Origin: Pleionea sp. CnH1-48
Lineage (GTDB): Bacteria; Pseudomonadota; Gammaproteobacteria; Enterobacterales; Kangiellaceae
Direction: 5' to 3'
Assembly: GCF_024124665.1 (NCBI RefSeq)
Contig: NZ_JAMXSB010000010.1
Span: 180,393-244,392, forward strand
DNA length: 64,000 nt
Shown here: piece by piece, positions 26,919-37,945 of the stretch
Numbering within the stretch: the first letter of the stretch is position 1
Layout: every line of letters begins with the position of its first letter
Program-made: the position numbers and the translations under genes
The notes under the pieces: generated by a model
What the model saw: the letters and a program-made list of their open reading frames with translations, nothing else
Database searches by the model: none
Told to the model about the DNA's origin: nothing

Positions 26919-29501
26919 TTATCTCCGAACTTCTTGTAATTGTTGCTGCCATTGATAGAGCAGGTCGAGTGCGTCGCGTGGACTCAACTGATCGATATCA
27001 ACGGAGGTTAATTCCGAAACCACTTTTTCGTGGGTCAGGTTTTTCACGTTTGCCATCAATTGCTCGGCTGGGGTCGCAGATAGCTGAGCATGATGGGCGC
27101 TGTTTTCCAGTTGTTCCAGCTGAAATTTGGCGGCGGCAATAACGCTGGCAGGCAATCCTGCCATTTTACCGACCTGAATACCAAAACTCTGGCTGGCTGG
27201 TCCCTGGTGAACGCTGTGATCCAGTATAAAATCGTCGCCGTACTCTTGTGCGCCAAAATGAAGATTGATCACGCCGTCTTGTGAATCGGCTAGTTGTGTC
27301 ATTTCAAAATAATGGGTCGCAAATAAAGTAAAAGCGCCGATGTTCTGATGAATATGTTCGGCAGTCGCCCAGGCCAGAGAAAGGCCATCAAAAGTGCTGG
27401 TGCCACGTCCAATTTCATCCATCAACACCAGACTATTTGGTGTTGCGTTATTCAGTATATGCGCTGTCTCGGTCATTTCAACCATAAAGGTTGAACGGCC
27501 ACTGGCCAGATCGTCTGATGCGCCAATACGCGTAAAGATACGATCAATAGGCCCTACCTGTGCACTGTCAGCAGGCACAAAACTGCCGATATAGGTCAGC
27601 AGAGTAATCAGTGCTGTTTGCCGCATATAGGTCGACTTACCGCCCATGTTAGGGCCGGTAATGATCTGGGTGTTCTGGCTCTTATTCAAGTTAACGTTGT
27701 TGGCAATAAAAGGCTCAACCGTGTTCTCGACGACGGGATGGCGTCCCTGACATATATTAATAACTTTGTCAGATACCAGCTCAGGGCGCACATAGCGTGA
27801 AGTCAGGGCTTTGTCGGCAAAGCTTTGCAACACATCGAGAATCGCTACGGATTGAGACGATTCTTGCAGCTGGGCAACGTAAACTTGAATATCGGCAATG
27901 AGTTGCTGATAGAGTTCTTTTTCGAGCGCTAAAGCCTTCGACTTGGCCGATAAGACTTTTTCTTCGTATTCTTTGAGCTCAGGGGTGATAAAACGCTCGA
28001 CATTTTTGAGCGTTTGTCGGCGAACGTAATGGGTGGGAGCTTGTTCACTCTGAGCACGAGAGATCTCGATGTAAAAACCGTGAACTTTGTTAAAGCCAAC
28101 TTTTAAGGTGTGTAGGCCAAGCTCTTCTTTCTCGCGTTCTTCAAGCTTAACCAGAAAGTCATCGGCGTTAGCCGAGAGGGTTCTTAGCTCATCTAAATTG
28201 TCATTAAAGCCTGCTGCAATCACACCGCCATCGCGAACGACCACCGGTGGGTTTTCGATAACGGCTTTTTGCAGATGTTGGTGCAATTCTTCTAAAGCGT
28301 GAATCGACTGGTTGAGCTCACCGATATGTGGGCAATCGATTTCAGAAAGCAACAATTTGAGGGCATAGATTTCGACCAAACTATCGCGCAGGCGAGCCAA
28401 ATCTCTTGGGCGAGCCGAACCGAGTGCAATACGAGTGGTGATACGCTCAATATCCGAAATCGCTTTGAGCTTTTCTTGAATCATCTCAAGCGAACTGGAT
28501 TGTAAGCGCGAGACGATATCATGACGCTGGCGTATTTCGTTTTGATTGGCCAGTGGTTGATTCAACCAGGATTTTAACAGGCGCTTACCCATGGGATTGC
28601 AGGTATGGTCAATCACTTCAAACAGTGTATGAGTTTCGCTGCCTTGCAAGTTTTGCGTCAGTTCCAGATTGCGTCGTGTGGCCGAATCGATGCTGATGCA
28701 ATCGTTTTTGGTATAGGGAATCAGACGGCTGATGTGGGGCAGAGCACCACGCTGAGTTTCTTCGGCGTATTGATAGATAGCACCTGCGGCTCCTATACCA
28801 ACGCTAAGTGCGTCGCATCCCAAAGCAGCCATATTGGCGACTTCGAATTTACGACATAGAGTTGTGCGATTTTCATCGATATCAAAATAGTAATCCGGCA
28901 GAGCTTTACAACTATAGGGCAGATCATCCAGCTCGGTTTTTTCTGATGTTAACAATTCGGCTGGTGATAAACGCGCAAGCTCATTGAGTGCTTCGTCGAT
29001 ATGCTCACATTCACTCACCCAAAAGCGACCACCGGCTAAATCGAGCCAGGCTAAGCCAATGTTTTTCTTGGTCGGTAGGATAGCTGCCAACAACTGCACG
29101 TCGTGGCTGTCGAGCAGGGCTTCGTCGCTCACGGTCCCTGGTGTTAGAACACGTACAACTTTACGTTCAACTGGGCCTTTACTGGTGGCCGGATCGCCAA
29201 TCTGCTCACAAATAGCAACGGATTGCCCCAGCTTGATTAAGCGGCTAAGGTAGGTATCGACCGCATGAAAGGGGACACCCGCCATTGGGATGGGCTCACC
29301 CGCTGACGCACCGCGCTTGGTGAGCGTGATATCGAGTAAATCGGCGGCTTTGATGGCATCATCATAAAACAGTTCATAAAAATCCCCCATCCGATAAAAT
29401 AGCAATTCTTCGGGGTGAGCTGATTTGATTCCGAGATACTGTCGCATCATCGGAGTATGGGCTTTGGTTTCCGCCATTGTAGGAGCTTGTTCTGTTTTCA
29501 T
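26919..29501 (-). CDS. mutS: DNA mismatch repair protein MutS
   Basis: An 860-residue product from ATG 29501 ([11 protein letters not shown]); an internal ATG at 29477 is also possible. MutS binds mismatches as a dimer and recruits MutL. The mismatch-binding Phe-x-Glu lies in [11 protein letters not shown]. The C-terminal ATPase has [10 protein letters not shown] (Walker A), [16 protein letters not shown] (Walker B) and [11 protein letters not shown]. Length is normal. It is divergent from pncC over about 70 bases and leads an operon with fdxA. Confidence 0.97.
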   Translation of the reverse strand: MKTEQAPTMAETKAHTPMMRQYLGIKSAHPEELLFYRMGDFYELFYDDAIKAADLLDITLTKRGASAGEPIPMAGVPFHAVDTYLSRLIKLGQSVAICEQIGDPATSKGPVERKVVRVLTPGTVSDEALLDSHDVQLLAAILPTKKNIGLAWLDLAGGRFWVSECEHIDEALNELARLSPAELLTSEKTELDDLPYSCKALPDYYFDIDENRTTLCRKFEVANMAALGCDALSVGIGAAGAIYQYAEETQRGALPHISRLIPYTKNDCISIDSATRRNLELTQNLQGSETHTLFEVIDHTCNPMGKRLLKSWLNQPLANQNEIRQRHDIVSRLQSSSLEMIQEKLKAISDIERITTRIALGSARPRDLARLRDSLVEIYALKLLLSEIDCPHIGELNQSIHALEELHQHLQKAVIENPPVVVRDGGVIAAGFNDNLDELRTLSANADDFLVKLEEREKEELGLHTLKVGFNKVHGFYIEISRAQSEQAPTHYVRRQTLKNVERFITPELKEYEEKVLSAKSKALALEKELYQQLIADIQVYVAQLQESSQSVAILDVLQSFADKALTSRYVRPELVSDKVINICQGRHPVVENTVEPFIANNVNLNKSQNTQIITGPNMGGKSTYMRQTALITLLTYIGSFVPADSAQVGPIDRIFTRIGASDDLASGRSTFMVEMTETAHILNNATPNSLVLMDEIGRGTSTFDGLSLAWATAEHIHQNIGAFTLFATHYFEMTQLADSQDGVINLHFGAQEYGDDFILDHSVHQGPASQSFGIQVGKMAGLPASVIAAAKFQLEQLENSAHHAQLSATPAEQLMANVKNLTHEKVVSELTSVDIDQLSPRDALDLLYQWQQQLQEVRR

Positions 29502-29572
29502 GGCGAGGATTGTAACTGAATCTGAACAGGGGTCACCACCCAAATTCACAATAAAATAAATGAGTTGCTTAA

Positions 29573-30061
29573 ATGATGGACAAAATAGAGGATCTGGTCG
29601 AAAGCCTTGCACAAATAGCCGTCAATCGATCCATTCGAGTCGCGACCGCAGAGTCTTGCACTGGTGGCTGGATCAGCAAAACGTTAACAGATAGAGCAGG
29701 GAGCTCCCAATGGTTCGAATGCGGATTTACCACTTACAGCAATGAGGCAAAGCATGGAATGCTAGGAGTGGACTCTCAACTCATCGAACAATACGGCGCG
29801 GTATCAGAACCCGTGGTAGCAGCAATGACGGCGGGTGCATTAGCACGCTCTAACGCCACCATTGCGGTCGCCGTGAGTGGGGTCGCTGGTCCAGAGGGAG
29901 GAAGCCCGCAAAAACCCGTCGGGACCGTCTGGTTTAGCTGGCAAATCCAAGGCCAACCTGCCGAAACTCAACGCATTTTGTTCGATGGAGATCGAGAATC
30001 GGTTAGAAAACAAACGGTTTATCGGGCAATTGCTGGAATTGTCGAGAGAATTGCCGATTAG
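29573..30061 (+). CDS. pncC: Nicotinamide-nucleotide amidohydrolase (CinA C-terminal domain)
   Basis: A 162-residue stand-alone CinA C-terminal domain protein. Family motifs are [22 protein letters not shown] (nucleophile Ser), [17 protein letters not shown] and [23 protein letters not shown]. It deamidates nicotinamide mononucleotide to nicotinate mononucleotide in pyridine nucleotide recycling. It lies directly upstream of recA, a frequent gammaproteobacterial order. Confidence 0.93.
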   Translation: MMDKIEDLVESLAQIAVNRSIRVATAESCTGGWISKTLTDRAGSSQWFECGFTTYSNEAKHGMLGVDSQLIEQYGAVSEPVVAAMTAGALARSNATIAVAVSGVAGPEGGSPQKPVGTVWFSWQIQGQPAETQRILFDGDRESVRKQTVYRAIAGIVERIAD

Positions 30062-30122
30062 GGCTACCGTCACAGCAGGATTTTTGAAATAATTGGCCAG
30101 CCCCTGCAATCAATTTGTTAAT

Positions 30123-30166
30123 ACTCAAGTTTCCGCCATAGTGTGAACCATCAAACGATCTTGAGT
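30123..30166 (+). promoter_or_regulatory. Spaced inverted repeat in the recA leader
   Basis: ACTCAAG (30123-30129) and CTTGAGT (30160-30166) form an inverted repeat 30 bases apart, 38 bases before the recA start. A TATAAT at 30186-30191 is very close to the ribosome site. I see no CTG-N10-CAG LexA box in the 142-base pncC-recA gap. Any regulatory role is a guess. Confidence 0.25.
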
Positions 30167-30203
30167 TAACACCAATTTTATACAATATAATTTGGAGAAA
30201 TAG

Positions 30204-31238
30204 ATGGACGATAGTAAGAAGAAAGCGCTCGGTGCTGCCTTATCTCAGATTGAACGCCAATTTGGTAAAGGTTCAATCATGCGAATGGGTGAAGAGCAGG
30301 GGCCTCGGGATTTTGAAGTGATTTCGTCAGGCTCTATCAGCCTGGATATCGCACTCGGTGTGGGCGGCTTCCCTAAAGGCCGTATTATCGAAATTTATGG
30401 ACCAGAGTCTTCTGGTAAAACCACCATTTCTTTGCAAGCCATTGCCTCTTGTCAGAAAGACGGCGGAACGGCTGCCTTTGTTGATGCAGAACATGCATTA
30501 GATCCTGTTTATGCCGAAAAGCTCGGCGTTAATCTAGATGACTTATTAGTCTCTCAGCCAGACACTGGTGAGCAAGCATTAGAAATCACCGATATGTTGG
30601 TGCGTTCTGGTGCGGTTGACCTGGTCGTTGTTGACTCGGTAGCGGCTTTGACGCCAAAGGCTGAAATCGAAGGTGATATGGGTGACACTCACGTTGGTTT
30701 GCAGGCACGACTGATGTCGCAAGCTTTACGTAAGTTAACTGGTAACATCCAGCGTGCTAACTGTACCGTTGTCTTTATCAACCAGATCCGTATGAAAATT
30801 GGTGTGATGTTTGGTAACCCAGAAACGACTACGGGTGGTAACGCACTTAAATTCTACTCTTCTGTTCGTTTGGACATTCGTCGTACAGGTGCGATTAAAC
30901 AAGGTGATGAAGTGGTGGGTAACGAAACCCGCGTTAAGGTCGTGAAAAACAAAGTAGCACCTCCATTCCGTCAAGCTGACTTCCAGATTCTGTATGGTGA
31001 AGGCTCTTCATTAGAAGGTGAAATCATCGATCTGGGTGTTAAAGAGAACATCATTGATAAATCTGGTGCTTGGTATAGCTACAACGGCGATCGCATTGGC
31101 CAGGGCAAGATGAATGTGACTAATTTCTTAAAAGAAAATCCAGAAATTGCTCAGGAGCTTGAAGCGAAAGTGAGAGCTAAGTTGATGCCGAATTCTGCTG
31201 CTGCACAAGGTGAGGTAGCGGAAGAGATTGAAGGCTAA
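30204..31238 (+). CDS. recA: Recombinase RecA
   Basis: A 344-residue product. It forms the ATP-dependent filament on single-stranded DNA, catalyses strand exchange and triggers LexA cleavage. Visible motifs are the N-terminal [18 protein letters not shown], Walker [30 protein letters not shown], the L2 region [19 protein letters not shown], and an acidic C-terminus. GGAG precedes the ATG. The last 11 bases overlap recX. Confidence 0.99.
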   Translation: MDDSKKKALGAALSQIERQFGKGSIMRMGEEQGPRDFEVISSGSISLDIALGVGGFPKGRIIEIYGPESSGKTTISLQAIASCQKDGGTAAFVDAEHALDPVYAEKLGVNLDDLLVSQPDTGEQALEITDMLVRSGAVDLVVVDSVAALTPKAEIEGDMGDTHVGLQARLMSQALRKLTGNIQRANCTVVFINQIRMKIGVMFGNPETTTGGNALKFYSSVRLDIRRTGAIKQGDEVVGNETRVKVVKNKVAPPFRQADFQILYGEGSSLEGEIIDLGVKENIIDKSGAWYSYNGDRIGQGKMNVTNFLKENPEIAQELEAKVRAKLMPNSAAAQGEVAEEIEG

Positions 31239-31677
31239 AACTCAACCAGACAGTGCTCGCCATCGTGCGATTGGGTTATTAACCCGGCGCGAGCACTCTC
31301 GTCGAGAACTCCATCAAAAGCTGCTACAAAAAGGTTACGTTGCCGAAGAGATTCAGTTAGCACTGGATGATCTGGAGCAACGTAATTGGTTAAGTGACGA
31401 GCGTTTTGCGGAGTCGTGGATTCGTTACCGAGCTGGACGATTGTATGGCCCGGCAAGAATTCGCATGGAATTAAAAGAAAAGGGCGTTGATAGTGCCATT
31501 ATCGACGCTGCTTTTGCTGAGTCTGAAGTCGACTGGATCGAAAACGCAGTGCGAGTAAGAGAAAAAAAATACCGCAACGCGCCCAGTGACTGGAAAGAGA
31601 AAGCAAAACAACAACGATATTTGCAGTATCGTGGATTTTCCAACGATATTATCAATATTGTATTTGAAGAATATTAA
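31228..31677 (+). CDS. recX: RecA regulator RecX
   Basis: A 149-residue helical protein from TTG 31228, overlapping the recA end by 11 bases with GGAAGAG upstream. RecX repeats are seen in [39 protein letters not shown] and [20 protein letters not shown]. It binds and caps RecA filaments, limiting their activity. The overlap suggests translational coupling, which would keep RecX below RecA. Confidence 0.96.
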   Translation: MKAKTQPDSARHRAIGLLTRREHSRRELHQKLLQKGYVAEEIQLALDDLEQRNWLSDERFAESWIRYRAGRLYGPARIRMELKEKGVDSAIIDAAFAESEVDWIENAVRVREKKYRNAPSDWKEKAKQQRYLQYRGFSNDIINIVFEEY

Positions 31678-31770
31678 CTGAGTATTTCAATGGGGCATTA
31701 TCGAGCGAGGTAATGTCGAGTTGTCATACTCATTTTTATAGTGACTGTATTTATTAAAATAAGGTGAAGC

Positions 31771-34392
31771 ATGAACTTCATGACGAGCAACGAAATTAGA
31801 GAAGCATTTCTGGCCTATTTTGAAAGCAAACAACACACACGTGTTGCCAGTGCCTCTTTGATTCCTGCCAACGACAAAACGTTATTATTTACCAACGCTG
31901 GTATGGTGCCTTTTAAAGATTGTTTCTTAGGTACTGAACAACGTGGTTACACTCGAGCAACGTCATCGCAACGTTGTGTTCGTGCGGGTGGTAAGCATAA
32001 CGATCTAGAAAACGTTGGTTACACAGCTCGTCATCACACCTTTTTTGAAATGTTAGGTAACTTCAGCTTTGGCGATTACTTTAAAGAAGACGCGATTCGT
32101 TTTGGTTGGGAGTTTTTAACCAAAACATTAGGTTTGCCCGAAGAAAAACTATGGGTAACCGTTTATAAAGACGATAAAGAAGCCGAAGATATCTGGTTCA
32201 ACAAGATTGGCATCAATCAGGAACGTTTTTCTCGCCTGGGCGAAAAAGATAACTTCTGGTCCATGGGTGATACTGGTCCATGTGGACCCTGTTCCGAAAT
32301 TTTTTATGACCACGGTGAAGATGTAGCCGGTGGTCCTCCAGGTTCTCCAGATGAAGACGGTGATCGTTATATCGAAATCTGGAATCTGGTATTCATGCAA
32401 TTTAACCGCAGCGCTGATGGCAAAATGACACCATTGCCTAAACCTTCCGTCGATACCGGAATGGGACTAGAGCGTATTGCCGCGGTGATGCAAAAAGTTC
32501 ATAGCAATTACGAAATCGATATGTTTGATGGTTTAATTAAAGCCATCGCTCAAGTGTTAAGCCTTACGGATACTGACCACAAATCTTTGCGAGTTATTGC
32601 TGATCACATTCGTTCTTGCGCATTCCTGATTATTGATGGTGTTGTACCAAGCAATCTTGATCAAGGTTACGTGTTACGTCGCATTATGCGTCGTGCAATT
32701 CGCCACGGTAACAAGTTAGGTGCCAATGAGCCTTTCTTCTATAAGCTCGTTAAACCGTTGGCAGAGCAGATGGGCGCAGCCTATCCAGAGCTGAATGAAA
32801 AATGCGAGCTGATCGAAAAGACGATTTTGCGCGAAGAAAAACAATTTGCTCGTACATTAGCAAATGGCTTAAAAGTGCTAGAGAAATCGTTGGAGACAAT
32901 GGAAGGTACAGAAATTTCCGGTGAAGTACTTTTCTTGCTAAAAGGAACTTACGGATTCCCAGTTGATTTAACGGCTGATATTGCTCGTGAGCGTGGTTTG
33001 ACCGTTGATGAGAAAGGCTTCTTAGAAGTTGAACAAAAAGAGAAAGATAAAAACGCTCAAAGTGAAGCGGGCGATAAGTTTGACGTTGACTACAACGATA
33101 ATCTTGATCTGGATATCGAAACAGAATTTACGGGTTATGCAGCACTTGATGGCAACGCTAAAGCTGAGTTCTTACAAATGAACTCAGAATCCGTTGATTC
33201 TTTGTTAACGAATGAAGAAGGTTTGTTGTTTACCTCTCAGACTCCTTTTTATGCCGAGTCGGGTGGTCAGGTTGGCGATACCGGAAAAGTTACCTGGCAA
33301 GGTGGCGAAGCTTTGGTGTTAGACACAACCAAAGTCAATAAAGCCTTCGCTCATAAAGTAAAAGTATTAAGCGGTGAGTTAAACGTTAATACTGAGATTC
33401 ATTTTAAAGTTGATGATGCAAAACGTGCAGCAACAGCAGCGAATCACTCGGCCACTCACTTACTACATGCTGCCTTGCGCAGTGTCTTGGGCGAGCATGT
33501 CACTCAGAAAGGTTCTTTGGTAGACGCACAACGTTTGCGTTTTGACTTTTCTCATCCTGAGCCTGTCACTGCCGAAGAAATGACGAAGATTGAAACTTTG
33601 GTGAATGCTGAGATTCGTAAAAACAATCCGGTGTCTGCTGATGTTATGTCGATGGATGCCGCCAAAGATAAAGGTGCCATGGCACTGTTTGGCGAAAAAT
33701 ACGGCGATGAAGTTCGCGTGTTAACCATGGGCGATTTCTCTATCGAATTATGTGGTGGAACTCACGTCGAGCGCACCGGAGATATTGGTACCTTCCGTTT
33801 GCTGTCTGAGACTGGTACCGCATCGGGTATTCGTCGTATTGAAGCCGTCGCGGGTGAGGGTGCATCGGAGTTTACCTTGCAACAAAACGATGCACTGCAA
33901 ACATTAGGTGCTCAGTTAAAAACCGATGCGGGCAGTGTTCCAGAAAAAGTCTCTGCGCTACTCAACAAAAATAAAGACTTAGAAAAGCAAATTGAGCAAC
34001 TGAAAGGCAAACTGGCGTCGTCGCAAGGCAGTGACTTGCTGAGTGAAGCTCAAGATGTACATGGTGTAAAAGTACTGGCAAAAGTATTGACCGATGTCGA
34101 CAGCAAGTCGTTGCGCGACTTGATGGACCAGCTTAAAAACAAATTAGGTTCTGGTGTGATTGTGCTGGGTGTAGAAAACAACGGCAAAGCGAATCTGATT
34201 GCTGGGGTGACCAAAGACATTACTGCTCAAGTTAAAGCGGGTGATGTGATCAAAGTGGCCGCCGAAGTGGTAGGCGGACGCGGCGGTGGCCGTCCTGATA
34301 TGGCTCAGGCTGGCGGTAGTGAACCAGAAAAATTACCTCAGGCGATTCAAGCGGCAACAGAGTATTTGGGCGAACAACTGAGTAACGCCTAA
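31771..34392 (+). CDS. alaS: Alanine--tRNA ligase
   Basis: An 873-residue class II synthetase. Visible parts are the catalytic N-terminus with [15 protein letters not shown] and [21 protein letters not shown], the editing domain zinc motifs [12 protein letters not shown] and CGGTH, and the C-terminal C-Ala domain with [15 protein letters not shown] and the Gly-rich [15 protein letters not shown]. It charges tRNA-Ala and clears Ser/Gly mischarging. Length is normal. Its stop overlaps the lysC start. Confidence 0.99.
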   Translation: MNFMTSNEIREAFLAYFESKQHTRVASASLIPANDKTLLFTNAGMVPFKDCFLGTEQRGYTRATSSQRCVRAGGKHNDLENVGYTARHHTFFEMLGNFSFGDYFKEDAIRFGWEFLTKTLGLPEEKLWVTVYKDDKEAEDIWFNKIGINQERFSRLGEKDNFWSMGDTGPCGPCSEIFYDHGEDVAGGPPGSPDEDGDRYIEIWNLVFMQFNRSADGKMTPLPKPSVDTGMGLERIAAVMQKVHSNYEIDMFDGLIKAIAQVLSLTDTDHKSLRVIADHIRSCAFLIIDGVVPSNLDQGYVLRRIMRRAIRHGNKLGANEPFFYKLVKPLAEQMGAAYPELNEKCELIEKTILREEKQFARTLANGLKVLEKSLETMEGTEISGEVLFLLKGTYGFPVDLTADIARERGLTVDEKGFLEVEQKEKDKNAQSEAGDKFDVDYNDNLDLDIETEFTGYAALDGNAKAEFLQMNSESVDSLLTNEEGLLFTSQTPFYAESGGQVGDTGKVTWQGGEALVLDTTKVNKAFAHKVKVLSGELNVNTEIHFKVDDAKRAATAANHSATHLLHAALRSVLGEHVTQKGSLVDAQRLRFDFSHPEPVTAEEMTKIETLVNAEIRKNNPVSADVMSMDAAKDKGAMALFGEKYGDEVRVLTMGDFSIELCGGTHVERTGDIGTFRLLSETGTASGIRRIEAVAGEGASEFTLQQNDALQTLGAQLKTDAGSVPEKVSALLNKNKDLEKQIEQLKGKLASSQGSDLLSEAQDVHGVKVLAKVLTDVDSKSLRDLMDQLKNKLGSGVIVLGVENNGKANLIAGVTKDITAQVKAGDVIKVAAEVVGGRGGGRPDMAQAGGSEPEKLPQAIQAATEYLGEQLSNA

Positions 34393-35645
34393 TGACGCTG
34401 ATCGTACAAAAGTATGGTGGTACATCGGTAGCTGATGTTGAATGCATTCAACGCGTTGCAAAACGCATTTTAAGCGCCTGTAGCGATCATCAGGTCGTTG
34501 TGGTTGTGTCGGCGATGGCAGGTGAGACCAATCGCCTGCTTGATTTGGCTCGGACCCTTCAGGAGCCGCCAGATTTCCGCGAGCTGGATGCCTTACTAGC
34601 CACAGGAGAGCAAGTGTCTGCAACCTTGTTGGCTTGTGCGTTGCAAAGCTTAGGGCAGCCAGCGCAAAGCCTTAATGCTTATCAGGCGGGTATTCTGACC
34701 AACAACGAGTTTGGTAAGGCGAAGATAGAGAATATCGATACCCAAGCCATCAGAAACGTGATTGAGGCCGGAAAGGTAGCCATAGTGGCGGGTTTTCAGG
34801 GCTCTGACTCCGACGGCAATGTGACTACACTAGGCCGTGGAGGCTCTGATACAACGGCTGTGGCATTGGCTGCCGCTCTTAAAGCTGATGAATGCCAGGT
34901 TTATACCGATGTGGATGGTGTTTACACCAGCGATCCACGAATAGTTAGCGATGCGCATCGTCTTGATCAGATAACTTTTGAAGAAATGCTTGAGTTGTCG
35001 GCGGTCGGTGCTAAAGTTTTGCAGACAAGGGCTGTAGAGTTTGCTGGTAAATATCGCGTACCGCTAAGGGTCTTATCTACTTTTGAAGAGGGACCAGGCA
35101 CATTAATTTCTTACCAGGGCACTGATTTAGAGTCGCCCATGGTATCGGGGGTTGCCTTCCATCGCGAGCAAATTCGCGTGAATTTGACCGGTGTTATGGA
35201 TAAACCGGGGCAAGCCGCCTTGATTTTGCGAACTTTTGCTCAACATAATGTTGAACTGGATATGTTAATTCATCACGCCAACAATAAAGGATTTACGGAT
35301 TTCTCGTTTACCGTATCTCATGCGCACATTAACGAAGTGCCTGCTATTGTTGAATCACTGAAAGAGCATCTGGGCGATATTCAACTGAATATAGACCCGG
35401 GCATGTCAAAGGTGAGTATTGTGGGGGTGGGGCTACGTAGCCATAGCAATATCGCAGAAAAAATGTTTTCGACACTGGCTGACGAAGGCATCAATATTGA
35501 AGCGATTTCAACGGCAGAGACCAAGGTTTCGGTTGTTGTGTTGCAGAAATACTTAGAACTGGCTGTACGAAGTTTGCACTCGGCGTTCGACCTTGATGCA
35601 AAATTTGTACAAAATGTTCGAAAAAGCGTTAAAACTGAACAATAA
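34392..35645 (+). CDS. lysC: Aspartate kinase
   Basis: A 417-residue monofunctional aspartokinase, starting in TAATG with the alaS stop. Motifs are VQKYGGTSVADVE, ATGEQVSATLLA, GRGGSDTTAVALAAAL and TDVDGVYTSDPR. Two ACT domains follow (about 265-410, with MLIHHANNKGFTDFSFTV and VGVGLRSHSNIAEKMFSTL). These normally sense lysine and threonine. It makes aspartyl phosphate for Lys, Met, Thr and diaminopimelate synthesis. The alaS-lysC-csrA order is conserved in many gammaproteobacteria. Confidence 0.97.
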   Translation: MTLIVQKYGGTSVADVECIQRVAKRILSACSDHQVVVVVSAMAGETNRLLDLARTLQEPPDFRELDALLATGEQVSATLLACALQSLGQPAQSLNAYQAGILTNNEFGKAKIENIDTQAIRNVIEAGKVAIVAGFQGSDSDGNVTTLGRGGSDTTAVALAAALKADECQVYTDVDGVYTSDPRIVSDAHRLDQITFEEMLELSAVGAKVLQTRAVEFAGKYRVPLRVLSTFEEGPGTLISYQGTDLESPMVSGVAFHREQIRVNLTGVMDKPGQAALILRTFAQHNVELDMLIHHANNKGFTDFSFTVSHAHINEVPAIVESLKEHLGDIQLNIDPGMSKVSIVGVGLRSHSNIAEKMFSTLADEGINIEAISTAETKVSVVVLQKYLELAVRSLHSAFDLDAKFVQNVRKSVKTEQ

Positions 35646-35732
35646 TAAAACGAAGTATTATATAATATCTCGTTTACATCAAGTGCTGTGAAATTGCCCC
35701 TTGTGTTGGGGGTAGGAGAAAGGAGAAATAGG

Positions 35733-35924
35733 ATGCTAATTTTAACTCGTCGAGTCGGCGAAACTCTGATGATCGGTGATGACGTTACCGTTACTGTCTT
35801 AGGCGTAAAAGGTAACCAGGTCCGCATCGGCGTAAATGCCCCAAAAGAAATTTCTGTTCACCGTGAAGAAATTTATTTACGAATTCAACGTGAAAAAGAA
35901 ATGTCTGGTAACGCTCACGAGTAA
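35733..35924 (+). CDS. csrA: Carbon storage regulator CsrA
   Basis: A 63-residue RNA-binding dimer starting [17 protein letters not shown], with the conserved [19 protein letters not shown] core including the RNA-contacting Arg. It binds GGA motifs near ribosome sites and controls translation of metabolic, biofilm and secretion genes. Its own leader has three closely spaced AGGA motifs (35714-35733), one being the ribosome site and one overlapping the start codon, so autorepression is plausible. Confidence 0.98.
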   Translation: MLILTRRVGETLMIGDDVTVTVLGVKGNQVRIGVNAPKEISVHREEIYLRIQREKEMSGNAHE

Positions 35925-36132
35925 TTTATTTGCTCGTATCATCCGGTAACTGTTCAGACGGATGGCTTCTTGTGAATGGATTTGTTTTGGACATGTGTCA
36001 TTTTCTAACCGTTAGTGATCACTGTTTATACAAGTTTGATAGCAACTGGTAATAAGCTGAACAGTTCCAAATTTTTTTTAAGTTTTTTCTTGCATTTATA
36101 ATTCAGTACGGTATTATTGCCGCCGCTGACGA

Positions 36133-36224
36133 GGAGAGATGGCCGAGCGGCTGAAGGCGCTCCCCTGCTAAGGGAGTATACGGTTTGTCCCGTATCGAGG
36201 GTTCGAATCCCTCTCTCTCCGCCA
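36133..36224 (+). tRNA. tRNA-Ser (GCT)
   Basis: The 92-base cloverleaf has acceptor GGAGAGA/TCTCTCC, D-arm GGCCGAGCGGCTGAAGGC, anticodon GCT at 36167-36169, a long variable arm (TATACGGTTTGTCCCGTA), a GGTTCGAATCC T-arm and an encoded GCCA end. The long variable arm is the class II feature of serine tRNAs. Confidence 0.97.
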
Positions 36225-36259
36225 GTCTTAACAGACTGGTCCTCATCAGATTATACGAT

Positions 36260-36336
36260 GCGCATGTAGCTCAGCTGGATAGAGTACCTGGCTACGAACC
36301 AGGCGGTCGGAGGTTCGAATCCTTCCATGCGCGCCA
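36260..36336 (+). tRNA. tRNA-Arg (ACG)
   Basis: The 77-base cloverleaf has acceptor GCGCATG/CATGCGC, D-arm TAGCTCAGCTGGATAGAG, anticodon stem CCTGG/CCAGG with loop CTACGAA (anticodon ACG at 36294-36296), GGTTCGAATCC and encoded CCA. It lies 35 bases after tRNA-Ser and is probably co-transcribed with it. Confidence 0.97.
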
Positions 36337-36342
36337 TCTTCT

Positions 36343-36377
36343 AAAAGCCCTGTGTGATTCACACAGGGCTTTTTTTA
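36343..36377 (+). terminator. Rho-independent terminator of the tRNA operon
   Basis: The long perfect stem AAAAGCCCTGTGTGA/TCACACAGGGCTTTT is followed by TTTT, directly after the tRNA-Arg CCA end. Confidence 0.95.
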
Positions 36378-36627
36378 TGTCTGAATGAAATCCTATGGAT
36401 GGAAAGTTATTTTGCTGCTACGAGGGGGTAAAGTAGACCCTTGTTAGGTCTTCAGATCGCTAGTCAAAGACAGATAAGAAATAATTATGTTTTATCTTGA
36501 TGAAGTTTTTGACATCGATAAATCTATTGGCAGTATTAAATAATGTTTACCAGTCATCTTTCATTGCGAGCCAGTCGTATTTAACTAATATTTTATTACT
36601 AGTTTATAAAACCTCTCAGAGAACAAC

Positions 36628-37100
36628 ATGAACCTTATTTGCTCTAAAGCAGCCATGCTATTGGTTTTGTTTTTATGTATTGGTTGTAGTACTTCAAAGA
36701 AAAATTCAGCCCCTTCATCTCATGGGCTTGATGTTGTTAACTTAGGCGAAGCTTTAGGAATGTTAGATTTCTTTATCATTTCTACAAAACAGAATATCGA
36801 CTCGTGCTGAACGCATTAGGTAAGGAGTTTGAACAGACCTTTGCTGATTGGCTTATCAAGGATGAGAAAGTTGTTAAAGCACTTAACCAAGCTCTCTCGC
36901 AACGTCCAGTTGGCCAAAATGACAAAGTTGTTTGGTTAAAGAGGTTCTGCAAACGCTTTTTTGAGGATTCTTTTAACCAATTAACAGATGAGTTAAAACT
37001 GGAGCATTGCAGAAAAAAAATAACTGAATTAAAACTAGGTAAAAGGCGAGAACAAATACCAAGAGCTTTTTATTTTTTAGATAATTTTGAAAACGATTGA
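36628..37100 (+). pseudogene. Lipoprotein gene with an apparent -1 frameshift
   Basis: The first frame (36628-36810) gives a lipoprotein signal with lipobox CIGC and reads on to GEALGMLDFFI before stopping. The other frame, open already from about 36750 (FLYHFYKTEYRLVLNALGKEF) to 37100, continues with a plausible helical domain (ADWLIKDEKVVKALNQAL, WLKRFCKRFFEDSFNQL). Joining the two near 36750-36775 gives one product of about 155 residues. The change equals one missing base. It may be a real decay, a base-call error, or two overlapping genes. Function unknown. Confidence 0.55.
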
Positions 37101-37244
37101 GTTGTGGTTGAACTCTAAATAATCAATAGACTGGTAAATCTCTATTTGAGTTCATTGCTTTCCTGCAAACCTGTTCTCTTTTCATACAATAATGCCCATG
37201 CTAGTATAAAACTCGCTGTATAAATAAGTCTAATAACTATAATA

Positions 37245-37934
37245 ATGTTGCGTGTATTACTCATCGATGACGACCAATCTTTATCTGATCTTCTAGCTCA
37301 GTATTTCCCTCAATATGACATTGAATATCACTACGCGTCTAACGCTAGTGAAGGCATCCGCTTGCTGCAAGCGAATGACTTTGATGTGTTAATCCTTGAT
37401 ATTATTTTGCCTGATCTGGACGGATTCAGTGTGTGCAAAAAAATTCGAGACTTATCGGATATTCCTATCATTATGTTGACGGGAAAAAACGAGCTTGTCG
37501 ATAAAGTGGTTGGGTTTGAGCTAGGGGCTGATGATTATCTTACCAAACCCTTTGAACCCAGAGAGCTAGTGCTACGAATCAAGTCACTCAGTCGTCGCAA
37601 AGAGGGTGCACTAACAAAAGAATCCGCTCTTATTTTTGAGGAGTTAGAGATTTATCCGAATACCCTGGATGCTCAAAAAAAAGGCCATTCTTTAGAGTTA
37701 TCTTCTATGGAATGTAGGACATTAGTATTCCTTGCAAAAAATTTAGACCGTGTGGTTTCTAAAGACGAAATTTCTGTTCATATTAAAGGATTCAAAGACA
37801 GTCCTTACTCCCGTTCGATTGATGTGCTTGTCAGCAGGTTAAGAGCAAAACTTCAGCGCCAAAATATGGATGCTAATTTAATAAAAACTGTGAAAGGCAT
37901 TGGCTATAAGTTTACTGGCACGCCAGCAAGTTAA
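37245..37934 (+). CDS. OmpR/PhoB-family response regulator
   Basis: A 229-residue product. The receiver has the acidic pocket in LLIDDD, phosphoacceptor Asp52 in LILDIILPDLDG, Thr79 and Lys101 in DDYLTKPFEPREL. The C-terminal winged helix (about 130-226) ends in SRSIDVLVSRLRAKL and KTVKGIGYKF. It is the DNA-binding partner of the kinase encoded 11 bases downstream. Its likely targets include the PI-PLC genes that follow, judged by position and a direct repeat at 39281-39300. Confidence 0.92.
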   Translation: MLRVLLIDDDQSLSDLLAQYFPQYDIEYHYASNASEGIRLLQANDFDVLILDIILPDLDGFSVCKKIRDLSDIPIIMLTGKNELVDKVVGFELGADDYLTKPFEPRELVLRIKSLSRRKEGALTKESALIFEELEIYPNTLDAQKKGHSLELSSMECRTLVFLAKNLDRVVSKDEISVHIKGFKDSPYSRSIDVLVSRLRAKLQRQNMDANLIKTVKGIGYKFTGTPAS

Positions 37935-37945
37935 AGGGATAAGTC

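Noticed and set aside
34393..35732. Lysine riboswitch or leader for lysC
   Set aside because: lysC starts within the alaS stop codon, so there is no untranslated leader that could hold a riboswitch.
36804..37100. A separate 98-residue gene starting at GTG 36804
   Set aside because: The frame is open well upstream of this start with sensible sequence, so it is better explained as the second half of the frameshifted lipoprotein gene.
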